Positions 56,915 through 64,000 of a stretch of DNA of 64,000 nt are shown here, piece by piece. A program made the translations under genes and the position numbers. Position 1 is the first letter of the stretch. Every line of letters starts with the position of its first letter. Source of the stretch: Streptococcus salivarius (lineage in GTDB: Bacteria > Bacillota > Bacilli > Lactobacillales > Streptococcaceae); the NCBI RefSeq assembly GCF_000785515.1, contig NZ_CP009913.1:1082001-1146000 (forward strand), read 5' to 3'. The notes under the pieces are model-generated. The model did not search any database. It was not told where the DNA came from and saw only the letters and a program-made list of their open reading frames with translations.

Positions 56915-57536
56915 TTAATTTCCAAATAGAGCTTCTGTAACATTATGCTGGATATTTTTCCACTCTTGCTCTGCACGGACCATCTTACGATGGAAATCGG
57001 CACGACCACGTAAATAGGCGGCAATTTGGTAATCTTGTTTAACAATCGGTATTTCAGGAATTTTGATGTCCAAGAGGTCAGCTGTCGACAAATTGAGGAC
57101 AGCCTTTCCCTTATCAGCATAATCCAAATAGGCACGACCAATTTCGGTCTCAAGAAAGAACTTGATGTAGAAACCACGGAGTTTTTCCTTAGGTCGTAAT
57201 ACTGTGATATTTGATGAGGCAACAACTTCACGCTTGCCCTGATCTTCGAAAACAGCAACTTTTTTGAACAGTTCCCTTAGATGCAATAAGCACATCTCCA
57301 TCTTCTAAGAGAAAGCGTAAAAGTTTGCGGCGTTCCTCAGAAAATGTTTTTAGGTCATCGTAAGCAATGCCGTTGGGTGTCATATCCGATAGATTAATGA
57401 CAGCGAATTCGCCAGGTTCTGCCTTAGCAGGGACAGCTTTTCCTTTAAATTGATCGACAACATCGCCTAAACGAACAAGTTTGTCTGTGTTAGCTTCGTA
57501 ATCGATAATCAGTTGAGGTCTTTCTTTTTCAGACAT
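56915..57536 (-). pseudogene. Orphan HsdS-like single target-recognition-domain protein, frameshifted
   Basis: Two frames join at the A6 run on the minus strand (plus-strand T6 57260-57265). Dropping one base gives about 206 residues from ATG 57536 (MSEKERPQLIID, GGAGA upstream). The restored protein has one type I restriction S-subunit-like half: VRLGDVVDQFKGKAV, GDVLIASKGT, VVASSNITVLRP, LNLSTADLLDIKIPEIP, then a helical conserved region (IAAYLRGRADFHRKMV). No hsdM or hsdR lies nearby, so it is an orphan; similar lone genes exist in other streptococci. Function unknown. Confidence 0.75.
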
Positions 57537-57662
57537 TGAATCTCCTTTTTTATATTTCACTATCCACATTGAGTATTGCTATACAATAATAGCAAGAAGC
57601 TAATACTTTTGCAAGTAAAAACTGTAAGAAAGGCAAAATAAAAAAGAGACCTGGGCCCCTTT

Positions 57663-58157
57663 TTATAAGCTTTTAGCTGCTGCTACTGCTGCTTCATAGT
57701 TTGGATCAGTATTGATATTGTCCAAATATTCGACATAAGTAATCTTGTTGTCAGCGTCTGCCACTATAACGGCACGCGCTAACAAGTGCCATTCTTCAAT
57801 AAGGACACCATAGTCTTTACCGAAACTATTATCATAGTAGTCAGAGAGCATGATGGCATTTTCAAGGCCCTCAGCACCACACCAACGAGCTTGCGCAAAT
57901 GGTAGGTCCACTGAAATAGTAATAACGACAGTATCATCTAGTTCTGACAATTCCTTGTTAAAGGTACGTGTCTGAGTTGAACAAATACCAGTATCGATTG
58001 ATGGAACGATAGAGATAACTTTTTTCTTACCATCGAATTCTGAAAGTGATTTTTTCGTCAAATCTGTTGCTGTCAAATTAAAGTCACGCAAGGTATCTCC
58101 AACTTGAAGTTGTTTGTCTTCTGCTACTGTAACTGGTTTTCCAATAAATGTTGGCAT
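57663..58157 (-). CDS. tpx: Thiol peroxidase (Tpx)
   Basis: Protein of 164 residues, atypical 2-Cys peroxiredoxin. The peroxidatic Cys is in [15 protein letters not shown] near 58 and the resolving Cys in [11 protein letters not shown] near 92. Reduces hydrogen peroxide and alkyl peroxides with thioredoxin. GGAGG precedes the ATG. Monocistronic. Confidence 0.95.
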   Translation of the reverse strand: MPTFIGKPVTVAEDKQLQVGDTLRDFNLTATDLTKKSLSEFDGKKKVISIVPSIDTGICSTQTRTFNKELSELDDTVVITISVDLPFAQARWCGAEGLENAIMLSDYYDNSFGKDYGVLIEEWHLLARAVIVADADNKITYVEYLDNINTDPNYEAAVAAAKSL

Positions 58158-58220
58158 GTTAATCCTCCAATACTTTTTTACTATTGTACTGCAAATAGAG
58201 CAAGAAGCCTAAGCATTTGT

Positions 58221-58976
58221 TTAGAACTTTTCAAACAGTAGTTTAATTTTTTCAGCAATCACTGTATTAATTGCAGGAATGACTTCGTCCGCAAAGTCTT
58301 TCAGATAGGGATAATCGCCAACTTGCACACTATATATAGCATATTTGAAAAGAGAAATATCATTTTGGTCATTTCCAAAAGCTACAAAGTCTCTACCAAA
58401 GTGGTTTAAAACAGTACTAGCCTTAGTCACACCTTTAAGATTAATGTAGAGACACCTTTCGATATCATGGTAAGTAAGGTCTAAACATTCCAGTTTGTTT
58501 AGATTAAAGATAAGATCTTCTCGTATATCCTCATGCTCTGCAAGTGGAATAACAGCTTTAATAGGCTTATTAAGTTCTTGGACAGGCAAAATCCTTGCTT
58601 TGTTTAATGGGTCAACATTTGAAAGGAAAGGAATCTGATCAGGATTTTGTATAGCATAATTAAAGGTATCATCAATAAAATAAGGGAGGTTATAGGTATC
58701 ACAGTAGCTAACAATCGTTCCGAGAGCATTAGAAGGTATTGTGTATTGAGATACTAATAGTTCATCTTGAAAGACTTCACCACCGTTTAAGCCAACTACT
58801 GTCAGTTTTTTCAATTCTCCCTCCAAAATACTAAGACAGTCTCTGTAAGAGCGTGCTGTTGCAAAAATAATCTCATGACCGTATTTTGGTGCTGTTAAAA
58901 GAACCTCTTGTAGTTCTTTTGACATAGTCATACCATCAAAACATAGGGTTCCATCCAAATCAAAAACAAATTTCAT
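58221..58976 (-). CDS. Cof-type HAD-family phosphatase
   Basis: Protein of 251 residues. HAD motif I FDLDGTLCFDG at residues 4-14, motif II FATARSY near 38, motif IV FGNDQNDISLF near 198. The cap between motifs is of the Cof type. Substrate unknown; this family usually acts on sugar phosphates or nucleotide-derived phosphates. Confidence 0.88.
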   Translation of the reverse strand: MKFVFDLDGTLCFDGMTMSKELQEVLLTAPKYGHEIIFATARSYRDCLSILEGELKKLTVVGLNGGEVFQDELLVSQYTIPSNALGTIVSYCDTYNLPYFIDDTFNYAIQNPDQIPFLSNVDPLNKARILPVQELNKPIKAVIPLAEHEDIREDLIFNLNKLECLDLTYHDIERCLYINLKGVTKASTVLNHFGRDFVAFGNDQNDISLFKYAIYSVQVGDYPYLKDFADEVIPAINTVIAEKIKLLFEKF

Positions 58977-58990
58977 AGGGATAGTATAAC

Positions 58991-59015
58991 AAAAAACCAG
59001 CTATAGAGCTGGTTT
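58991..59015 (-). terminator. Terminator of metY
   Basis: AAACCAGCT-ATAG-AGCTGGTTT perfect stem (58994-59015) with a T6 tail on the minus strand. Confidence 0.85.
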
Positions 59016-59036
59016 AAATATTTAGTATCAGAATAC

Positions 59037-60317
59037 TTAAATTTTATCAAGGGCTAGTTTTAAATCTTCAATCAAATCATCTGCGTTTTCCAAACCAACT
59101 GAGATACGAATTTGATTTGGAGTGACACCACAAGCCAACAAATCTGCTTCTGCCAATTGTTGATGAGTTGTTGTTGCAGGGTGAACCACCAAAGATTTTG
59201 CATCAGCAACGTTAGCTAAATCTGAGAAGATTTCAAGATTATCAATAACGGTACGTGCTTCGTCTTGTCCACCTTTAACATGGAAAGTGAAAATAGAACC
59301 TGGTCCTTTAGGGAAGTATTTTTGTGCCAAATCATAGTAAGGACTTGATGGCAATCCAGGATAGTTCACTTTTTCAACTTTTGGATGATTTTCCAAAAAG
59401 TCTACGATTTTTTTAGCATTTTCGACATGGCGTTCGACACGAAGTGAAAGTGTTTCAAGTCCTTGTAAAAGCAAGAAAGCATTGAAAGGTGCTAAGGCAG
59501 CCCCTGTATCACGCAAAAGTTGTGTACGAAGAGCAGTGATAAATGCTGCTGGACCAACATCACGTGTATAGCTGATATTGTGGTAAGATGGGTCTTCGTC
59601 AACCAACTGTGGGAATTTTCCTGAAGCTTCCCAGTCAAATTTACCAGAATCGACGATAAGGCCACCGATAGTTGTTCCATGTCCACCGATAAACTTAGTC
59701 GCAGAATGAACTACGATATCTACACCATGGGAGATAACATTGATGAGATATGGAGTACCAAAAGTATTGTCAGCAACCAATGGAATCTTATGACTGTGAG
59801 CAATTTCAGCAATCTTTTCAAAATCAGGAATGTTGATGAGCGGATTACCCAAAGACTCAATCAAGACTAGTTTGGTATTATCTTTGATAGCAGCTTCAAT
59901 TTCTTCAGGATTGTCAACATCTACAAAAGTTGTTGTGACACCATAGCGTGGAAGAGTTTCTTTTAAGAGATTGAATGTTCCACCGTAGAGTGTTGTCGCA
60001 GCAACAACATGATCGCCAGCATGTGCCAAACCAAGGACCGCATAGGTGATTGCAGCCATACCTGAAGCCGTAGCCAAGGCACCAACACCACCTTCGAGGG
60101 CTGCGATACGTTCTTCAAGTACTGCTACTGTTGGATTGGTAATACGTGTGTAAATATTACCCGGTTTTCTAAGGGCAAAGAGATCTTCACCTTCTTGAGC
60201 ATCGTCAAAGACATATGAAGTCGTTTGGTAAATTGGAACCGCACGTGATTTTGTTTCCTTATCAGGTGTTTGTCCAGCGTGTAATTGTAAGGTTTCAAAT
60301 GAAAATTCTCGTGACAT
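59037..60317 (-). CDS. metY: O-acetylhomoserine sulfhydrylase (aminocarboxypropyltransferase)
   Basis: PLP enzyme forming homocysteine from O-acetylhomoserine and sulfide. 426 residues from ATG 60317 ([19 protein letters not shown]), supported by GGAGG 8 nt upstream. The longer frame from 60350 lacks one. The PLP Lys is in [16 protein letters not shown] near 208. The length and HAGQxPD start separate it from the shorter cystathionine synthases and lyases. Monocistronic. Confidence 0.92.
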   Translation of the reverse strand: MSREFSFETLQLHAGQTPDKETKSRAVPIYQTTSYVFDDAQEGEDLFALRKPGNIYTRITNPTVAVLEERIAALEGGVGALATASGMAAITYAVLGLAHAGDHVVAATTLYGGTFNLLKETLPRYGVTTTFVDVDNPEEIEAAIKDNTKLVLIESLGNPLINIPDFEKIAEIAHSHKIPLVADNTFGTPYLINVISHGVDIVVHSATKFIGGHGTTIGGLIVDSGKFDWEASGKFPQLVDEDPSYHNISYTRDVGPAAFITALRTQLLRDTGAALAPFNAFLLLQGLETLSLRVERHVENAKKIVDFLENHPKVEKVNYPGLPSSPYYDLAQKYFPKGPGSIFTFHVKGGQDEARTVIDNLEIFSDLANVADAKSLVVHPATTTHQQLAEADLLACGVTPNQIRISVGLENADDLIEDLKLALDKI

Positions 60318-60412
60318 ATGGGTGTCCTCCAAAACAAAAGTTGCCTTCATTCTACACCCATAAAAGCTAGCTGTCTAATAGAAATTTTTTATCAATGTGA
60401 TAGGGAAGGCTT

Positions 60413-60437
60413 ATTAAAAGGACCTTTCGGTCCCTTT
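60413..60437 (-). terminator. Terminator of pcrA
   Basis: AAAGGGACC-GAAA-GGTCCTTTT on the minus strand, beginning directly after the pcrA stop codon. Confidence 0.8.
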
Positions 60438-62747
60438 CTATTTCTTCTCAATCGGTGCTACGCTTGCCAAAACTTTTTTAAGTCCAACTTCTGGGAATTT
60501 GATCTTAAGTTCTTGTGTCTTGCCACTTCCAGTTACTTCTAGGACGGTCCCATCTCCCCACTTCTTGTGGTGAGCGATATCTCCGATTTCCCAGTCAGTA
60601 GCTGAATTCCCAGAGTCTGAAGTCTTGCCAAAAGGTAGTCCGCCAGTAGCTTTTGAAAATGGCTGAGCGCCCGTATGTCTTTGAGGTTGTGCATTTGCTT
60701 TTCTGGTCTGAAGCGCTTGTTGTAAACTCATGCCTTGACCAAATTGTGTAGGCTCTTCCTTTGTAAAACGAACACCAAATGATGAATTGGCTGGGCGTGC
60801 TAGACCTTGATATTGTAATAAATCATCTGAAATTTCACGCAAGAAACGGCTAGGACGATTATAGCTAGTCTTACCAAAAAGCGTACGCGTATTAGCGTTC
60901 GTAAGGAAAAGAATCTCTTCAGCACGGGTAATACCTACGTAAGCTAAGCGACGCTCTTCTTCGAGTTCTTCTGGATCTTCTGAGGCACGAGACAAAGGGA
61001 AGACCCCCTCTTCCATACCAATAAGAAAGACAACTGGGAATTCAAGTCCTTTAGCAGCATGGAGGGTCATCAAGGTTACTTCTGCTGCTTCCATATCACC
61101 ATCGTCCGTATCAGCAATCAAAGCTAGATCGTTCAAGAAACGACCTAAACGGTCAATGCCAGTCTCGTCTTCCGTACCATCGGTGTTGGTTTCATCAAAA
61201 TTCTTAGTAACAGACATGAACTCTTCGATATTTTCAATGCGTGCTTGACTTTCAAGTGTTTGTTGCATAGAAAGAGCATCCAGATAACCAGACTTATCTA
61301 AAACTGTTTCTACAGCTTCAGTGATGCTTAGCCCATCTAGCTGGTCACGTAGGTTCAGAATCATGTTAGCAAAATCGTAAACGCCCTGAGCCGCTTTCCC
61401 CTTGATTGGTGACAACATTATATTAGCTGATGCATCTAGGAGACTCATGTTTTGCTCATAGGCAAAGGTACGAATCTTTTCAAGCGTACCAGGCCCAACT
61501 CCACGTTTAGGTTCATTAACCACACGTTCAAAGCTAATATTATCCGCAGGATTGGCAATCAAGTTTAAGTAAGAAATGACATCACGGATTTCTTTACGGC
61601 TATAGAACTTGGTACCACCAACCATGGTATAAGGAATATTTGACTTGAGCAAGGCTTCTTCAATAGTACGAGACTGAGCATTGGTACGGTAAAGTACAGC
61701 GAAATCCTTGAAGTTCTTACCTTCTTCACGAATGATGTTATCAATAGTTGAAGCAACAAAAACAGCTTCATCACGCTCGTCATTAGCACGGTAATAAACG
61801 ATTTGTTCACCGTCGTCATTTTGAGTCCAAAGTTTCTTTGGACGGCGGTTTCGGTTGTTCTTGATAACTTCGTTGGCTGCCTGGAGAATCTTCTTGGTTG
61901 AACGGTAGTTTTCTTCCAAGAGAACCACCTTGGCTTCAGGATAGTCCTTCTCAAAATCAAGGATGTTCTGCATATCAGCCCCACGCCAACCGTAGATTGA
62001 TTGGTCCGCATCACCTACGACACAGATATTCTTGAAGCGAGATGCCAAGAGTTTTACCAACTGATACTGAGCATGATTGGTATCTTGGTACTCATCCACG
62101 TGAATGTACTGATAACGCTGCTGATAATAGGCGAGGACATCAGGATTTTTGTCAAAGAGACGCAAAGTCATCATAATTAAATCGTCAAAATCCATAGCTT
62201 CACTACGACGTAGCTCTTCTTGATAGGCCTTATAACATTTAGCAACAATTTGGGTGTACATATCACCGGCCTGGTGCTCATAGGCCACTTCATCCAATAG
62301 ATCATTTTTGGCGTTGGAAATCGTCCCTAAGATGGCACGTTCATTCCACTTCTTAGGATCGAGGTTAAGATTCTTGAGAATACGTTTCATCAAAGTACGT
62401 TGTTCACCAGGATCTACGATAGTAAAGTTTCGATTGTAGCCAATATGGTCCGCTTCCCGACGAAGAATTCGCACGCACATACTATGGAAGGTCGCAATCA
62501 AGGTTTCTGAAGTTGCTGGATTTAAAGCCATGGCACGCTCACGCATCTCACGAGCAGCCTTATTGGTAAAGGTAATGGCTAGGATATTCCAGGGATTAAT
62601 CATTTTTTCGTCAATGAGGTAGGCAATGCGGTGGGTAAGCACACGCGTCTTCCCAGATCCTGCACCAGCCATAATCAATAAAGGCCCCTCAGTCGTTTGG
62701 ACGGCTTCAGCCTGTTTGTCATTCATACCAGTTAATAATGGGTTCAT
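60438..62747 (-). CDS. pcrA: ATP-dependent DNA helicase PcrA/UvrD
   Basis: 3'-to-5' SF1A helicase for repair and for clearing conflicts of replication. 769 residues from ATG 62747 (MNPLLTGMNDKQAEAV), the usual start, with GGAG 6 nt before it. Motif I is AGAGSGKTRVLTHR near 30, motif II HVDEYQDTN near 222, motif III VGDADQSIYGWRGAD near 248, motif VI YVGITRAEEILF near 610. The C-terminal tail ends in a short Tudor-like fold (GDIAHHKKWGDGTVLEVTG) known to bind RNA polymerase in PcrA. Confidence 0.96.
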   Translation of the reverse strand: MNPLLTGMNDKQAEAVQTTEGPLLIMAGAGSGKTRVLTHRIAYLIDEKMINPWNILAITFTNKAAREMRERAMALNPATSETLIATFHSMCVRILRREADHIGYNRNFTIVDPGEQRTLMKRILKNLNLDPKKWNERAILGTISNAKNDLLDEVAYEHQAGDMYTQIVAKCYKAYQEELRRSEAMDFDDLIMMTLRLFDKNPDVLAYYQQRYQYIHVDEYQDTNHAQYQLVKLLASRFKNICVVGDADQSIYGWRGADMQNILDFEKDYPEAKVVLLEENYRSTKKILQAANEVIKNNRNRRPKKLWTQNDDGEQIVYYRANDERDEAVFVASTIDNIIREEGKNFKDFAVLYRTNAQSRTIEEALLKSNIPYTMVGGTKFYSRKEIRDVISYLNLIANPADNISFERVVNEPKRGVGPGTLEKIRTFAYEQNMSLLDASANIMLSPIKGKAAQGVYDFANMILNLRDQLDGLSITEAVETVLDKSGYLDALSMQQTLESQARIENIEEFMSVTKNFDETNTDGTEDETGIDRLGRFLNDLALIADTDDGDMEAAEVTLMTLHAAKGLEFPVVFLIGMEEGVFPLSRASEDPEELEEERRLAYVGITRAEEILFLTNANTRTLFGKTSYNRPSRFLREISDDLLQYQGLARPANSSFGVRFTKEEPTQFGQGMSLQQALQTRKANAQPQRHTGAQPFSKATGGLPFGKTSDSGNSATDWEIGDIAHHKKWGDGTVLEVTGSGKTQELKIKFPEVGLKKVLASVAPIEKK

Positions 62748-62769
62748 CATATTCTCCATTCTCAAAAAT

Positions 62770-62965
62770 AAGCTCTATTATTTTATCATTTTTTGGATGA
62801 AAATGCAGATTCTATTCATAATGCATATGAAATAACTTTAGAAAATAATTGTTTGTTTTTATTTGGAAGTACTTTGCTTAAGATTAATGATATTCCTAGA
62901 TTTTTCTAGCTTTGGAGGAAGACATGCTAAAGAATAATATTCGGATTTTTATACTTTTTATGAAA
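62770..62965. other. Intergenic stretch without recognised gene
   Basis: AT-rich sequence upstream of pcrA and of the riboswitch promoter. I see no frame with a ribosome-binding site and no clear hairpin. Confidence 0.5.
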
Positions 62966-62972
62966 ATTAGTG

Positions 62973-63001
62973 TTGACACTGTTCGGTTTTTTCGATAAGA
63001 T
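62973..63001 (+). promoter_or_regulatory. Promoter of the riboswitch-symporter unit
   Basis: Consensus TTGACA (62973-62978), 17-nt spacer, TAAGAT (62996-63001). Confidence 0.75.
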
Positions 63002-63060
63002 AGAATCACAATAAAATAAGAACCGAGTGATGTCATCAGGATGACTGGTGATTGACGGAC

Positions 63061-63188
63061 TTCTGGAGAGATCTTGAAGCAGCCTTAGCTGTAAACAAGA
63101 CACCGAAGGGGCAAGGGGTAACAACCGAAACTCTCAGGTAAAAGGACAGAAAGCATCGCAAGTTTTTTAACTTGTAGTAATAGCTTTG
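63061..63188 (+). promoter_or_regulatory. Glycine riboswitch (single aptamer with 3' ghost-aptamer helix)
   Basis: The aptamer core runs from TTCTGGAGAG (63061-63070) through ACACCGAAGGGGCAAG (63100-63115) and AACTCTCAGGTAAAAGG (63129-63145) to CAGAA, all conserved glycine-riboswitch segments. P1 pairs TTCTG with CAGAA. Directly 3', AAAGC (63150-63154) pairs with GCTTT (63183-63187) around a CAAGTT/AACTTG hairpin, which is the ghost aptamer of a type-1 singlet. It precedes an intrinsic terminator and a sodium:alanine symporter gene. In S. pyogenes I recall a comparable riboswitch described as an OFF switch. Confidence 0.88.
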
Positions 63189-63195
63189 TATTCTC

Positions 63196-63225
63196 AGAGG
63201 TCTGGTTAAGCCAAACCTCTTTTTT
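63196..63225 (+). terminator. Riboswitch-controlled terminator
   Basis: AGAGGT.TGG (63196-63205) pairs with CCA.ACCTCT (63211-63220), then T6. It lies between the aptamer and the symporter start. Confidence 0.8.
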
Positions 63226-63255
63226 GACGTCTCGGTTAAAGGAGATTGTAAATTT

Positions 63256-64000
63256 ATGTTAGACTTTTTTTACTACCATTGATGATTTTGTCTGGGGCCC
63301 TCCCCTTCTGGTCCTTCTTGTAGGAACTGGGGTTTACCTTACAATTCGTCTTGGTCTTTTGCAAGTACTTCGTCTTCCTAAAGCTTTTAAACTTATCTTT
63401 GCTGAGGATAAAGGGGAAGGTGATATTTCTAGTTTTGCAGCCCTTGCAACGGCTCTAGCTGCAACTGTCGGTACAGGTAACATTGTCGGTGTGGCTACTG
63501 CCATCAAAACTGGTGGACCTGGTGCCCTTTTCTGGATGTGGATTGCAGCTTTCTTTGGTATGGCAACCAAATATTCCGAAGGTCTTTTGGCTATTAAATT
63601 CCGTACACTTGACGACCAAGGTAATGTCTCTGGTGGTCCAATGTATTACATCACACACGGTTTTTCTGGAAAATGGCAAACAATTGCTAAACCTTTGGCC
63701 TACTTCTTTGCCTTTGCAGGTGTGCTTGTTGCATGGTTAGGGATTGGTACCTTCTCTCAAGTTAACTCAATCACCGCTTCACTTCAAAATAGCTTTGACT
63801 GGTCACCAAAAATCGTAAGTGTCATTCTTGCTCTTATCACTGCTGCTATCATTTTTGGTGGTATCCAATCTATCTCTAAAGTTTCTGAAAAGGTCGTACC
63901 ATTTATGGCTGGGCTCTATATCTTAGCAGCTCTTGTGGTTATCTTTACTAACTTTAATCAACTTCTTCCAGTCCTTGAAATGGTCTTCCAATCTGCCTTT
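63256..64000 (+). pseudogene. Sodium:alanine/glycine symporter (AgcS family), frameshifted and cut by window edge
   Basis: AAAGGAGA precedes ATG 63256. The literal frame stops after MLDFFYYH at a TGA. Dropping one T from T7 (63265-63271) gives MLDFFTTIDDFVWGPPLLVLLVG, the normal AgcS start, and then an open frame to the window end (about 248 residues). It includes ALAATVGTGNIVGVATAIKTGGPGALFWMW, the family's sodium/substrate-site segment, and SGGPMYYI. Imports alanine or glycine with sodium. Control by the glycine riboswitch upstream suggests glycine is a substrate. Confidence 0.85.

Noticed and set aside
63483-63740. Plus-strand 85-codon frame and the minus-strand frames at 63334-63679
   Set aside because: They lie out of frame within the frameshift-corrected symporter gene.
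1-64000. tRNA, rRNA, prophage or insertion-sequence genes
   Set aside because: I saw no cloverleaf or rRNA sequence and no transposase, integrase (other than XerS) or phage structural genes.

Overview
The window is low-GC Firmicute DNA and is best read as a Streptococcus chromosome of the salivarius group (S. salivarius, S. vestibularis or S. thermophilus type). The evidence is a XerS recombinase with a difSL-like site next to it, a YSIRK/LPXTG pullulanase, streptococcal-type PstB1/PstB2, SpxA and UPF0223 genes, and a pyruvate dehydrogenase cluster whose E3 carries its own lipoyl domain. The difSL site (41381-41411) places the replication terminus inside the window. To its right every gene from pepN to pcrA is on the minus strand; to its left most genes are on the plus strand.

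Layout. 1-5000: partial CDF metal transporter, ung, pyrC, a DUF2207 membrane protein. 5167-7709: two degenerate AgrC/ComD-like sensor proteins in tandem, the upstream one frameshifted. 7890-13437: pdhABCD, with two related folded leaders in front of pdhC and pdhD. 13710-19805: two secreted wall-hydrolase paralogues with shared repeats but different catalytic modules; the second has an in-frame stop. 19925-23638: cell-wall pullulanase. 23887-28549: efeO-efeB-efeU-tatC-tatA, iron uptake with its own Tat translocase. 28570-28830: a complete Fst-type type I toxin-antitoxin locus. 28935-38846: maltodextrin regulon (malK, malG, malF, malX, malR, malQ, glgP). 40207-42534: lplA, dif, xerS. 42698-45238: pepN. 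45372-50306: pstS-pstC-pstA-pstB-pstB-phoU. 50430-62747: housekeeping genes (rRNA methyltransferase, suhB, spxA, ribF, truB, DUF438/DUF1858, an orphan HsdS-like protein, tpx, a HAD phosphatase, metY, pcrA). 62973-64000: glycine riboswitch and a sodium:alanine symporter.

Two functional themes stand out. Starch and maltodextrin use is wired through one operator type (ATGCAAACGTTTGCAT-like, presumably MalR) placed at the core promoters of pulA, malX, malR and malQ. Lipoate use is represented by the two lipoylated PDH subunits and LplA.

The most unusual feature is a pair of 120-125-nt folded elements inserted between the Shine-Dalgarno sequence and the start codon of both pdhC and pdhD. Their helices agree although their sequences differ, and neither gene has another ribosome-binding site near its start. 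Five genes in the window carry one surplus base in an A/T run, which suggests either draft-sequence homopolymer errors or recent decay.
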